From a bacterium OM1 bin76 (GTDB lineage Bacteria > Actinomycetota > Acidimicrobiia > Spongiisociales > ZC4RG35), in assembly GCA_002238785.1 (NCBI GenBank), contig MPNA01000002.1, positions 62,001 to 126,000 of the forward strand: a stretch of DNA of 64,000 nucleotides. Direction: 5' to 3'. The position numbers were made by a program, and so were the translations under genes. The number at the start of each line of letters is the position of its first letter. The stretch's first letter is position 1. The notes under the pieces were generated by a model. The model saw only the letters and a list, made by a program, of their open reading frames with translations. It was not told the DNA's origin and did no database searches. Positions 57,700-64,000 of the stretch are shown here, piece by piece.

Positions 57700-60108
57700 G
57701 TGGTTGTCGTGGGCGGGGGGATCGTGGGGAGCAGCGTCGCCTACCACCTGGCTCGAAGGGGAGTCACCGATGTCCTGCTACTGGAGCAGGGCAAGCTGAC
57801 CGGTGGAACCACCTGGCACGCCGCCGGACTGGTGAGCCAACTCAAGTCGTCTTACAGCCTCACCCGCCTGGCCACCTACTCGGCGCAACTATTCGAGGAC
57901 CTGGAGGCTGAGACCGGCCAGGCCACCGGATACCGGGCGGTGGGTTCCATCTCCGTGGCCTCCGACTGGGAACGCTGGGAAGAGATAATGCGGGGACTCT
58001 CCATGGCTCGAACCGTGGGTGTGGAGATGCGTGAGATGGACTTCGACGAGTTGCGGGAGCGCTGGCCCCTGATCCGCACCGATGACCTGGTGGGTGCAGC
58101 CTGGATTCCCCAGGACGGCCAGACCAGCCCGGTGGACACCACCATGTCGCTGGCGAAGGGGGCCAAGGACCGGGGAGTGAAGGTCGTGGAGGGAGTGGCG
58201 GTGACCTCGATCCGGGTCGATAACGAGCGGGTGGTGGGAGTGGAGACCGAGCGGGGATATGTGGAGTGCGAGACGTTGGTGCTGGCGGCGGGCATGTGGA
58301 CGAGGCAATTGGCCGCCACGGCCGGGATTCACGTGCCACTGCAGGCCTGTGAGCATTTCTACCTGGTGACCGAGCCCATGGACGGGGTGCCGCCGGGGAT
58401 GCCCACCCTTCGGGACCCCACCAACTACACCTACTTCAAGGAGGAGACCGGCAAGATCATGACCGGCTTCTTCGAACCTCGCGGGAAGGTTTGGAAGCTT
58501 GACGGGATTCCCCGCGACTTCAGTTTTGGAACGCTTCCTGAGGACTGGGATCATGTCGGCCCCATCTTCGAGCGTTCCATCCACCGGGTGCCCGCCTTGG
58601 GCGAGGTGGGTATACAACTCTTCTTCAACGGCCCCGAGGCCTTCACTCCTGACGGGATCTACTACCTGGGCGAGTCGCCGGAAGTGGACCGGTGCTTCGT
58701 TGCGGCCGGATTCAATTCGGTGGGCATCCAGTCGGCGGGAGGCGTGGGTTGGGTCCTGGCCGATTGGATCATCGACGGTCATCCCCCCTCCGACCTGTGG
58801 CCGGTGGATATCCGGCGGGCCCAACCTCATCAGACCGAACTGGGGTTCCTGGAGGAGCGGATTTCGGAGAGTCTGGGCCTCCTGTACGCCATGCACTGGC
58901 CCTTCTACCAGTATCAGAGCGCCCGGAATGTCAAGTTGTCGGCCCTTCACGATCGGCTCGATGCAGCAGGGGCCGTGTTCGGGGAGATGTCGGGATGGGA
59001 GAGGCCCAACTGGTTCGCCACCGAGGGTATGGAGCGGCGCTACGTGTACTCCTATGGAAAGCAGAACTGGTGGGAGGCGTCGGGCGAGGAGTGCCTGGCA
59101 GTGCGTAACGCGGTGGGGCTGTTCGATCAGACATCATTTGTCAAATACTCGGTGGAGGGTCCTGACGCCGCCCGGTTGTTGGGATGGGTCTCATCCGGGC
59201 GCGTTCCGGGTGCAGTGGGAAGGGTGGTTTACACCCAGTGGCTCAACCCCCGGGGAGGAATCGAGGCCGATCTGACGGTGACGCGTCTCTCCGAGGAGAA
59301 GTTCCTGGTGGTGTCGGGTTCCGGGGCGCCCACTCGGGACTGGGCACACCTGCGCAGGGCAGCGGCGGGCCATGACGTGCGGATCCGCGACATCACCTCA
59401 TCCATGACGACTCTGGGGGTGATGGGTCCCCGGTCGAGGGCACTGCTGTCGGCGCTTACCGACGCCGACCTTGGGAACGAGGTCTTTCCTTTCGGTGCTG
59501 CCAGAGAGATCACGGTAGCCGGGCACCGGGTGTTGGCGATGCGGGTCAGCTACGTGGGCGAACTGGGCTGGGAGTTGTATGTCCCGGCCGACCAGGCGGT
59601 TTCGCTGTATGACGCGGTGGTGGCCGAAGGCGCCGCCCACGGTCTGCGCCAGGCCGGGTACCACGCCATGAACTCCCTTCGGCTGGAGGCGGGGTACCGG
59701 CATTGGGGGCATGACATCACCGACGAGGACACCCCTGTGGAAGCTGGTCTGGGTTTCGCGGTGGACTGGGACAAGCCGGGTGGCTTCTGCGGGAAAGAGG
59801 CCCTGGAGTCACAAAGGGGCCGGATTCCCGCCAAACGGCTGGTTCAATTCCGCCTCGAAGACCCCGATCGCCTGCTTTACCACGACGAGCCGGTTTTCCG
59901 TGACGGCGAACTGGTGGGCCGCACCACGTCGGGGATGTGGAGCTACGTTGAAGGCCGGTGCCTGGCCATGGGTTATCTGCAGAATCCTGATGGAGTCTCC
60001 AAGACCTGGCTCGAAGCGGGGGAGTTCGAGATCGAAGTGGCCGGAGTGCGCATCCCGGCCACCGCCTCGCTCAAGTCCTTCTACGCGCCCCGCACCCGGG
60101 GCAGCTAG
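57700..60108 (+). CDS. second FAD-dependent demethylating dehydrogenase with GcvT domain
   Basis: The 802-residue paralogue of the gene at 53682 has VVVGGGIVGSSVAYHLARRG, TTWHAAGL with His40 as probable covalent FAD site, the FAO_M linker and a GcvT domain (VSYVGELGWELYVP, NSLRLEAGYRHWGHD). It probably acts on a different N-methyl substrate in the same pathway, also feeding methylene-THF. The GTG at 57700 is the first standard start, but the glycine loop then begins at residue 5. In-frame codons continue back to an ATT at 57646 that shares the A of the upstream stop (TGATT) and has GAGGGG seven bases before it, adding 18 residues (IPAAEPAAGAQALPARAQ), as homologues usually have. Confidence 0.86.
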   Translation: MVVVGGGIVGSSVAYHLARRGVTDVLLLEQGKLTGGTTWHAAGLVSQLKSSYSLTRLATYSAQLFEDLEAETGQATGYRAVGSISVASDWERWEEIMRGLSMARTVGVEMREMDFDELRERWPLIRTDDLVGAAWIPQDGQTSPVDTTMSLAKGAKDRGVKVVEGVAVTSIRVDNERVVGVETERGYVECETLVLAAGMWTRQLAATAGIHVPLQACEHFYLVTEPMDGVPPGMPTLRDPTNYTYFKEETGKIMTGFFEPRGKVWKLDGIPRDFSFGTLPEDWDHVGPIFERSIHRVPALGEVGIQLFFNGPEAFTPDGIYYLGESPEVDRCFVAAGFNSVGIQSAGGVGWVLADWIIDGHPPSDLWPVDIRRAQPHQTELGFLEERISESLGLLYAMHWPFYQYQSARNVKLSALHDRLDAAGAVFGEMSGWERPNWFATEGMERRYVYSYGKQNWWEASGEECLAVRNAVGLFDQTSFVKYSVEGPDAARLLGWVSSGRVPGAVGRVVYTQWLNPRGGIEADLTVTRLSEEKFLVVSGSGAPTRDWAHLRRAAAGHDVRIRDITSSMTTLGVMGPRSRALLSALTDADLGNEVFPFGAAREITVAGHRVLAMRVSYVGELGWELYVPADQAVSLYDAVVAEGAAHGLRQAGYHAMNSLRLEAGYRHWGHDITDEDTPVEAGLGFAVDWDKPGGFCGKEALESQRGRIPAKRLVQFRLEDPDRLLYHDEPVFRDGELVGRTTSGMWSYVEGRCLAMGYLQNPDGVSKTWLEAGEFEIEVAGVRIPATASLKSFYAPRTRGS

Positions 60109-60156
60109 GGTTTCTCCAGAAAGCGGAAGGCCCATTCGAAGATGGGAGCGGGCGTG

Positions 60157-61164
60157 ATGCGAGCAGCGTTGATGCGCAGTCTCGTCCCCGATCTGACGGG
60201 TGACCTGGTTGAGATGGAGCAGGTGCCGCGGCCCGAACCGAGGGGACCCCATGAGGTGGTGGTCCGCATTGCCGGCGCGGGAGTGTGTCGCACCGAGCTT
60301 CACATTCTGCAAGGGGAGATACCTGTGGGGCTTCCCCATGTGCTGGGCCACGAGAACGCCGGTTTCGTGGAGGCGGTGGGACCTTCGGTACAGCGTGTGG
60401 CGGTGGGCGACCCGGTGCTGTGCTATCCGTTCATCTCGGACGGGCTCAGTTCTGCCGAACGGGACGGTCTCGACCAATGGGCGCCCGATCGGATCGCTCC
60501 CGGCATAGACGCCCCGGGCGGGTTCGCCACCCATCTGCTCTCCCACGAACGGGCCATGGTGAAGTTGCCCGGTGGTGTCGATCCCACCGATCTGGCACCC
60601 CTCACCGACGCTGGGCTGGCCGCATATCGGGCCTGTGCCAAACTGGATTGCAAACCCGGAGATACCGTCATGGTCCTTGGCGCAGGGGGTTTGGGGCACC
60701 TCGCCATCCAGATCCTGTCGGCCATCTCTCCCGCCAGGGTGGTGGCGATCGATGTTCGAGCGGAGGCTTTGGATCTCGCTGCCCGATGCGGCGCCGAAGC
60801 AGCCTTGCAACCCGAGGATCTGTCCTCCTACCTGGATGGAGAGCATCCCGCTGCCGTGCTTGACTTTGTCGGTTCCGACCAAACGGCCGCGATGGGGATC
60901 GGCCTGCTGGGATTCGGCGGACATTACGTGGCGGTCGGTGTGGGGGGGACCCTGCAGGTCCCGCTATTCGATCTGGTGGGAAGCGAGAAGAAGATCGAAG
61001 GGGTATATGTGGGGAGCTATCGGGATCTTGTGGAAGTGACTCGTCTGACGCTTGCAGGGCAGGTGGTTCCCAAAGTGGTCAGATACCCGTTGGAAGAGGC
61101 CAATCAGGCCCTCCTTGATCTGGCGGCGGGGCGGATCGTGGGCAGGGCTGTTCTGGTCCCCTGA
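60157..61164 (+). CDS. zinc-dependent medium-chain alcohol dehydrogenase
   Basis: The 335-residue product is an MDR-superfamily oxidoreductase. The catalytic zinc ligands are Cys44 (GVCRTELH) and His65-Glu66 (LGHENAG), and the NAD-binding loop is GAGGLGHLAIQ. The loop that in classical ADHs holds four structural-zinc cysteines is replaced by a segment with one Cys (VLCYPFISDG), so only the catalytic zinc is expected. The ATG at 60157 has GGGAG eight bases upstream and matches the usual MRAA start; an ATG at 60142 is also in frame. As the last gene of the demethylation cluster it might oxidise an alcohol or formaldehyde adduct; this is inference. Confidence 0.86.
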   Translation: MRAALMRSLVPDLTGDLVEMEQVPRPEPRGPHEVVVRIAGAGVCRTELHILQGEIPVGLPHVLGHENAGFVEAVGPSVQRVAVGDPVLCYPFISDGLSSAERDGLDQWAPDRIAPGIDAPGGFATHLLSHERAMVKLPGGVDPTDLAPLTDAGLAAYRACAKLDCKPGDTVMVLGAGGLGHLAIQILSAISPARVVAIDVRAEALDLAARCGAEAALQPEDLSSYLDGEHPAAVLDFVGSDQTAAMGIGLLGFGGHYVAVGVGGTLQVPLFDLVGSEKKIEGVYVGSYRDLVEVTRLTLAGQVVPKVVRYPLEEANQALLDLAAGRIVGRAVLVP

Positions 61165-61254
61165 CGCAACGAGGAACGGTCCGGGCTACGTCAGCGCCAC
61201 CAGCGGTCATCGATATGAAGGGCCCTGATTGGAGCAAGAGCCTCGTCTTCGGCC

Positions 61255-62112
61255 CTATGGGGACGGAGGTTGGATCGCGGCGATGAGGTCTGCGGCCCGG
61301 TAAAGGAAGCCGGCCATTTGGACGCGGGTGACGGGTTGGTCGGGGCAGTAGCGGTCTGCGGTGCAGCCGAGGGTGATCCCCCGGGTGGTCAACCACATGA
61401 TCTCCTGAGCCAGGTCGTGGTCGGCAATGTCTATGAAGGCACCGGTGGCGGCAATCGGCCCGAATGAGGCCACCTGGTTGGGTTGCGGTGCGGTGTCCCG
61501 CAGGGCGGTGCCCGGGTATGCCGCCTCAACATTGTCACCGGACGACGCAGGTGTTGCCAAGGCAAGCCGGACGGTGCGGCCGACCACGGTCGGCATCCCT
61601 GCCAACGGTGCCGTGGCGCCGTTAACGGTGATCGTGAAGTCGCTCTGATCCGGAGTGGATGTTTCGTCGAGGTCTTCATCGAAGGTGATCTCGAGAACGC
61701 CATTGTCGACGGTGGCTGTGCTTACAACGGGGGCGGTGACATCGACAGTGTGATGCCGGACTGCATCGATGGGAACCCGGTGGGCCCTGGTGGTGAGCAG
61801 TTCGCCCTGGCTGGTCATCCGTAGGGAGAACACTTCCTCGTTGGTGTCGGGATCGATCTCGGTGAGAGTGTGGCCCGGCGGCGGGGGTGTTGCGAGATTG
61901 TCGTCGATGGTTCTCATCGACCCCCAACCGATCAACCAGTTTCCGTTCGCCTGAGGGGCCACCAGGCCCGCCGAACTGGGCCAGGTGTCGTAACTGCCTC
62001 GGAAGGAATAGTCGCGCACGAAAGCAGCCTGATGGTTCGTGGTGTCGATGGAGTATTCCACCACCCGGCTGAACTGGTGCGAAACCGGAGGGGGCCGGGT
62101 AGGACCCTGGGC
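61255..62112 (-). pseudogene. 5'-truncated arylsulfotransferase-like surface protein
   Basis: The open frame begins right after an in-frame TAA at 62113-62115 and runs to a TAG at 61255. The N-terminal part (VSHQFSRVVEYSID, YDTWPSSAGLVAPQANGNWL, GHTLTEIDPDTNEEVFSLRM) matches the C-terminal end of ASST-type arylsulfotransferase propeller proteins. The catalytic propeller with its His residues is missing. A Big/SwmB-like beta domain (TVDNGVLEITFDEDLDE) and one S-layer-like repeat (CTADRYCPDQPVTRVQMAGFLYRA) follow. A GTG at 62064 could start a 269-residue product, but loss of the catalytic part makes a relic more likely. Nothing ASST-like continues upstream in any frame. Confidence 0.7.
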
Positions 62113-62488
62113 TTAGTTGCAGAAAGGGGCGATTTCAGTCATGCTCTTCATTTGGGGCTGTCCTTGGTGGAACCAGGTAAGAAGGTGGGAAAGGTCTCTG
62201 CGGTGCGGGGATTCACTGTTCCAATGGCTTTAGGCTTAATGCAATGTGAGGAGCCTCATTAGCCGACTGCGTGGAAAGGGAAACTCCCATGAGCCGCAAG
62301 TGCCTTGGTATGTCCGAATGGGGATACAACCTGCAAATGGCGCCATCCTGGGCAGTTTTTTGATCAGCTAATTGGTTCCACTGGGAATATATCGTTGGAG
62401 GTCAGGACGTCCGTCTCTTCACGGGTATCACGCCGAAGGAGAGTGGTGGTGATGAACTGGGAAGCGAGGATGGCGGAAATGCTGAGAA
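62113..62488. other. junction region without a recognised gene
   Basis: These 376 bases separate the truncated arylsulfotransferase from the lyase gene. A 24-codon open frame (62289-62363) with GGAAAGGG upstream is the only small candidate and is not recognisable. A T6 tract follows at about 62355. A bulged hairpin (GGCTTAATG / CATTAGCC) lies near 62230-62265. The leader may carry regulation of the lyase gene. No riboswitch class could be matched. Confidence 0.4.
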
Positions 62489-64000
62489 GTGTGCGGTCTG
62501 AGGGGTAGCGGGGTCACGGTGGCCGTGCTATTGGTACTGGCCATGGTGTTTGAAGGGTCTTCTCTCACTGCGGCATCCCACCATGATTGGGGGTCGGGTA
62601 CTCCGTTTGCGCAGTGTCGGGAGCAGGGCCGTACCATTTATGGTCCGAAGACGGGTCAGAGGTGGATTGGGGACTTTTATGCCAACCTATACCATTGCGC
62701 CGAGCCCACTGATTTGGATGGTGACACGGTTCCTGCGACTGATTGGGGGTCGGGTACTCCGTTTGCGCAGTGTCGGGAGCAGGGTCGTACCATTTATGGT
62801 CCGAAGACGGGTCAGAGGTGGATTGGGGACTTTTATGCCAATCTTTATGATTGTGCAGCGCCGGACGCGCCTGTTACCTTGGGGTCAGTCCCGGCGGGTG
62901 TTCTAAGGCCGGACAACTATTCGAGCCCCGCCATTCAAGTCTCGGAGCTTTCCATTCATGCTCGGCCTGGGTTACCTTTCAGTTTCCAGCCGCGCCCCGA
63001 TCTGCCAGCTTGGGATTCCTCGTTGCCGGTGGACTGGGCCGCCGATCCGTTCGGGGATCGCAATTGGCAATTCCAGCTGCATGCCTGGGTGAACATGGAC
63101 TATTGGCTCTATGCCTACCAGGACGGTGATGGAAGCGCCCTGGAGGAGTCTGTCGCCATCGCCTTGGACTGGGCGCAGTTTCATTTGGGACATGGTCGAA
63201 AAAGCGCATTTCAGTGGTATGACCTGGCTGTCGGCGTCCGGGCTTCCCGTCTGGCGTTCCTGCTCGACAATGTTCTGGTCGGCACCCTAGACGTCGAAGA
63301 AGAGGATTGGACCGCTCTTCTGCACCTGGCCGAGCTTCATGTGCAAAAGCTCCGACAACCCTCGTTTCTCTCGGACGGGAATCACGGTCTTTTTCAACTG
63401 GCCGGGCTCAACGCGCTGTGCGCAGTCATCGATTGGCGCCGCGTCTGCGACGGGGCCCGATCTTATGTCTACGAGACTTTCTCGAAACTGTTTGACTTTT
63501 GGTTCACGGTCGAGGGCGTCCACCGGGAGAACTCGCCCAATTACCACGGCATAGTGGTAGACGCTATCAAGCGGCTGCGCATTGCGGAGCGGATCGAGAT
63601 TCCCGGTCTGCGCGCCCTCATCGAGGAAGCGGACAGGGTGACGCCTTGGCTCACTTATCCCGACGGTCGATGGGTGCCGGTCGGTGACAGCGCCGGCAGG
63701 GGGCCGCGGCTGACCGGTCCTGTCGAGTTGACCTGCCTGGAAGCAGGCAGGGGATGCTGGGCCGTTAAAGACCTCACCGAGTCGGGCTATGCGATCATTC
63801 GCTCCGCGCCGGGAGTCGAAGAGGCCAGCATGCTGTTCGTGAACGCGATGTTCGTGGACGTTAAGGGTGAGGTCATCAGGCACAAGCACGCTGACGATCT
63901 CGGTTTCGTGCTGATAGAGGGAGGTCGCGAAATATTCGTGGACAGCGGCAAGTACGGTTACCACAAGGATCGGATGCGCGGTTACGTCCTGAGCGCCCGG
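62489..64000 (+). CDS. secreted heparinase II/III-like polysaccharide lyase (3' end outside window)
   Basis: The frame is open from 62489 to the window edge (504 residues so far). It starts with a signal peptide (GVTVAVLLVLAMVFEGSS), then two near-identical 37-residue repeats of unknown type, then a lyase-like alpha-helical toroid (WQFQLHAWVNMDYWLYAY, VEGVHRENSPNYHGIVVDA). The beginning of the heparinase II/III beta domain follows (HKHADDLGFVLIEGGREIFVDSGKYGYH). The ENSPNYH and HKHADDL motifs are hallmarks of heparinase II/III and alginate lyase families, which cleave uronic-acid polysaccharides by beta-elimination. The start is uncertain: the GTG at 62489 keeps an arginine before the signal core; the GTG at 62519 is the alternative. 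Confidence 0.82.
   Translation, partial: MCGLRGSGVTVAVLLVLAMVFEGSSLTAASHHDWGSGTPFAQCREQGRTIYGPKTGQRWIGDFYANLYHCAEPTDLDGDTVPATDWGSGTPFAQCREQGRTIYGPKTGQRWIGDFYANLYDCAAPDAPVTLGSVPAGVLRPDNYSSPAIQVSELSIHARPGLPFSFQPRPDLPAWDSSLPVDWAADPFGDRNWQFQLHAWVNMDYWLYAYQDGDGSALEESVAIALDWAQFHLGHGRKSAFQWYDLAVGVRASRLAFLLDNVLVGTLDVEEEDWTALLHLAELHVQKLRQPSFLSDGNHGLFQLAGLNALCAVIDWRRVCDGARSYVYETFSKLFDFWFTVEGVHRENSPNYHGIVVDAIKRLRIAERIEIPGLRALIEEADRVTPWLTYPDGRWVPVGDSAGRGPRLTGPVELTCLEAGRGCWAVKDLTESGYAIIRSAPGVEEASMLFVNAMFVDVKGEVIRHKHADDLGFVLIEGGREIFVDSGKYGYHKDRMRGYVLSAR
62585..62854 (+). repeat. 156-base tandem duplication inside the lyase gene
   Basis: Two copies begin at 62585 and 62741. The first 110 or so bases of each are almost identical (only a few synonymous changes), encoding DWGSGTPFAQCREQGRTIYG and a conserved continuation to GDFYANLY plus Cys. 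The last 15 codons of each unit differ. The high identity, with silent changes only, suggests recent duplication or gene conversion under protein-level constraint. Confidence 0.9.

Overview
The window is GC-rich (AT-rich only in a few short islands) and almost fully coding. It looks like a chromosomal segment of a high-GC actinobacterium. The clues are a Rho factor with a long Arg/Gly-rich insertion, a Ku-type NHEJ protein, a Zur-type operator, GTG/TTG starts, tight 1-4 nt gene overlaps, and surface proteins carrying the 'FCPD-x-P-x-TR-x-QMA-x-FL-x-RA' S-layer-like repeat that I associate with Acidimicrobiia. The taxon is an inference; no rRNA or tRNA gene lies in the window.

Layout. 0-2.5 kb: a His-rich methyltransferase and an acyl-CoA synthetase. 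2.9-8.4 kb (minus): a rho-rpmE-yqhQ-prfA-prmC-tsaC translation/termination operon with a well-formed promoter upstream of rho. 8.5-12.5 kb: thrC, hom and a divergent lysA. 12.5-16.1 kb: Ku, a YqeY-like protein, and a zinc-uptake locus (ATPase and Zur on minus, permease on plus) around one perfect Zur-like box. 16.2-22.9 kb (minus): an NAD-linked formate dehydrogenase in three polypeptides, then formate-tetrahydrofolate ligase. The catalytic FDH gene is interrupted by an in-frame TGA at the selenocysteine position, followed by an excellent bacterial SECIS hairpin. 23.1-30.7 kb: nuoHIJKLMN, ending in an AT-rich tandem repeat. 30.9-38.0 kb: an Ntn hydrolase and a peptide-type ABC transporter (binding protein, two permeases, one ATPase) with an alpha/beta hydrolase and a DM13 protein. 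38.0-44.2 kb: a Phd/VapC toxin-antitoxin pair, small proteins, a membrane-anchored metzincin and a large Calx-beta/poly-proline/S-layer-like surface protein. 44.5-49.2 kb: amidohydrolase, cupin, Asp/Glu-type racemase and a drug-export-type ABC pair. 49.7-52.6 kb: an aminotransferase coupled to an OppF-like ATPase, and a PPOX-fold protein. 52.7-61.2 kb: a class II aldolase, two FAD/GcvT demethylase genes flanking an MttB-family methyltransferase, and an alcohol dehydrogenase. 61.3-64 kb: a truncated arylsulfotransferase relic and the start of a secreted heparinase II/III-like lyase with an internal tandem duplication.

How the genes fit together (inference). The FAD/GcvT proteins and the MttB homologue would demethylate betaine-type or methylamine-type osmolytes and pass C1 units to tetrahydrofolate. 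Formate-THF ligase interconverts formyl-THF and formate, the seleno-formate dehydrogenase oxidises formate to CO2 with NADH formation, and complex I (membrane arm encoded here) uses the NADH. The strongest observation is the selenocysteine formate dehydrogenase, whose N-terminal Fe-S half is encoded as the last gene of the operon rather than fused to the catalytic domain.
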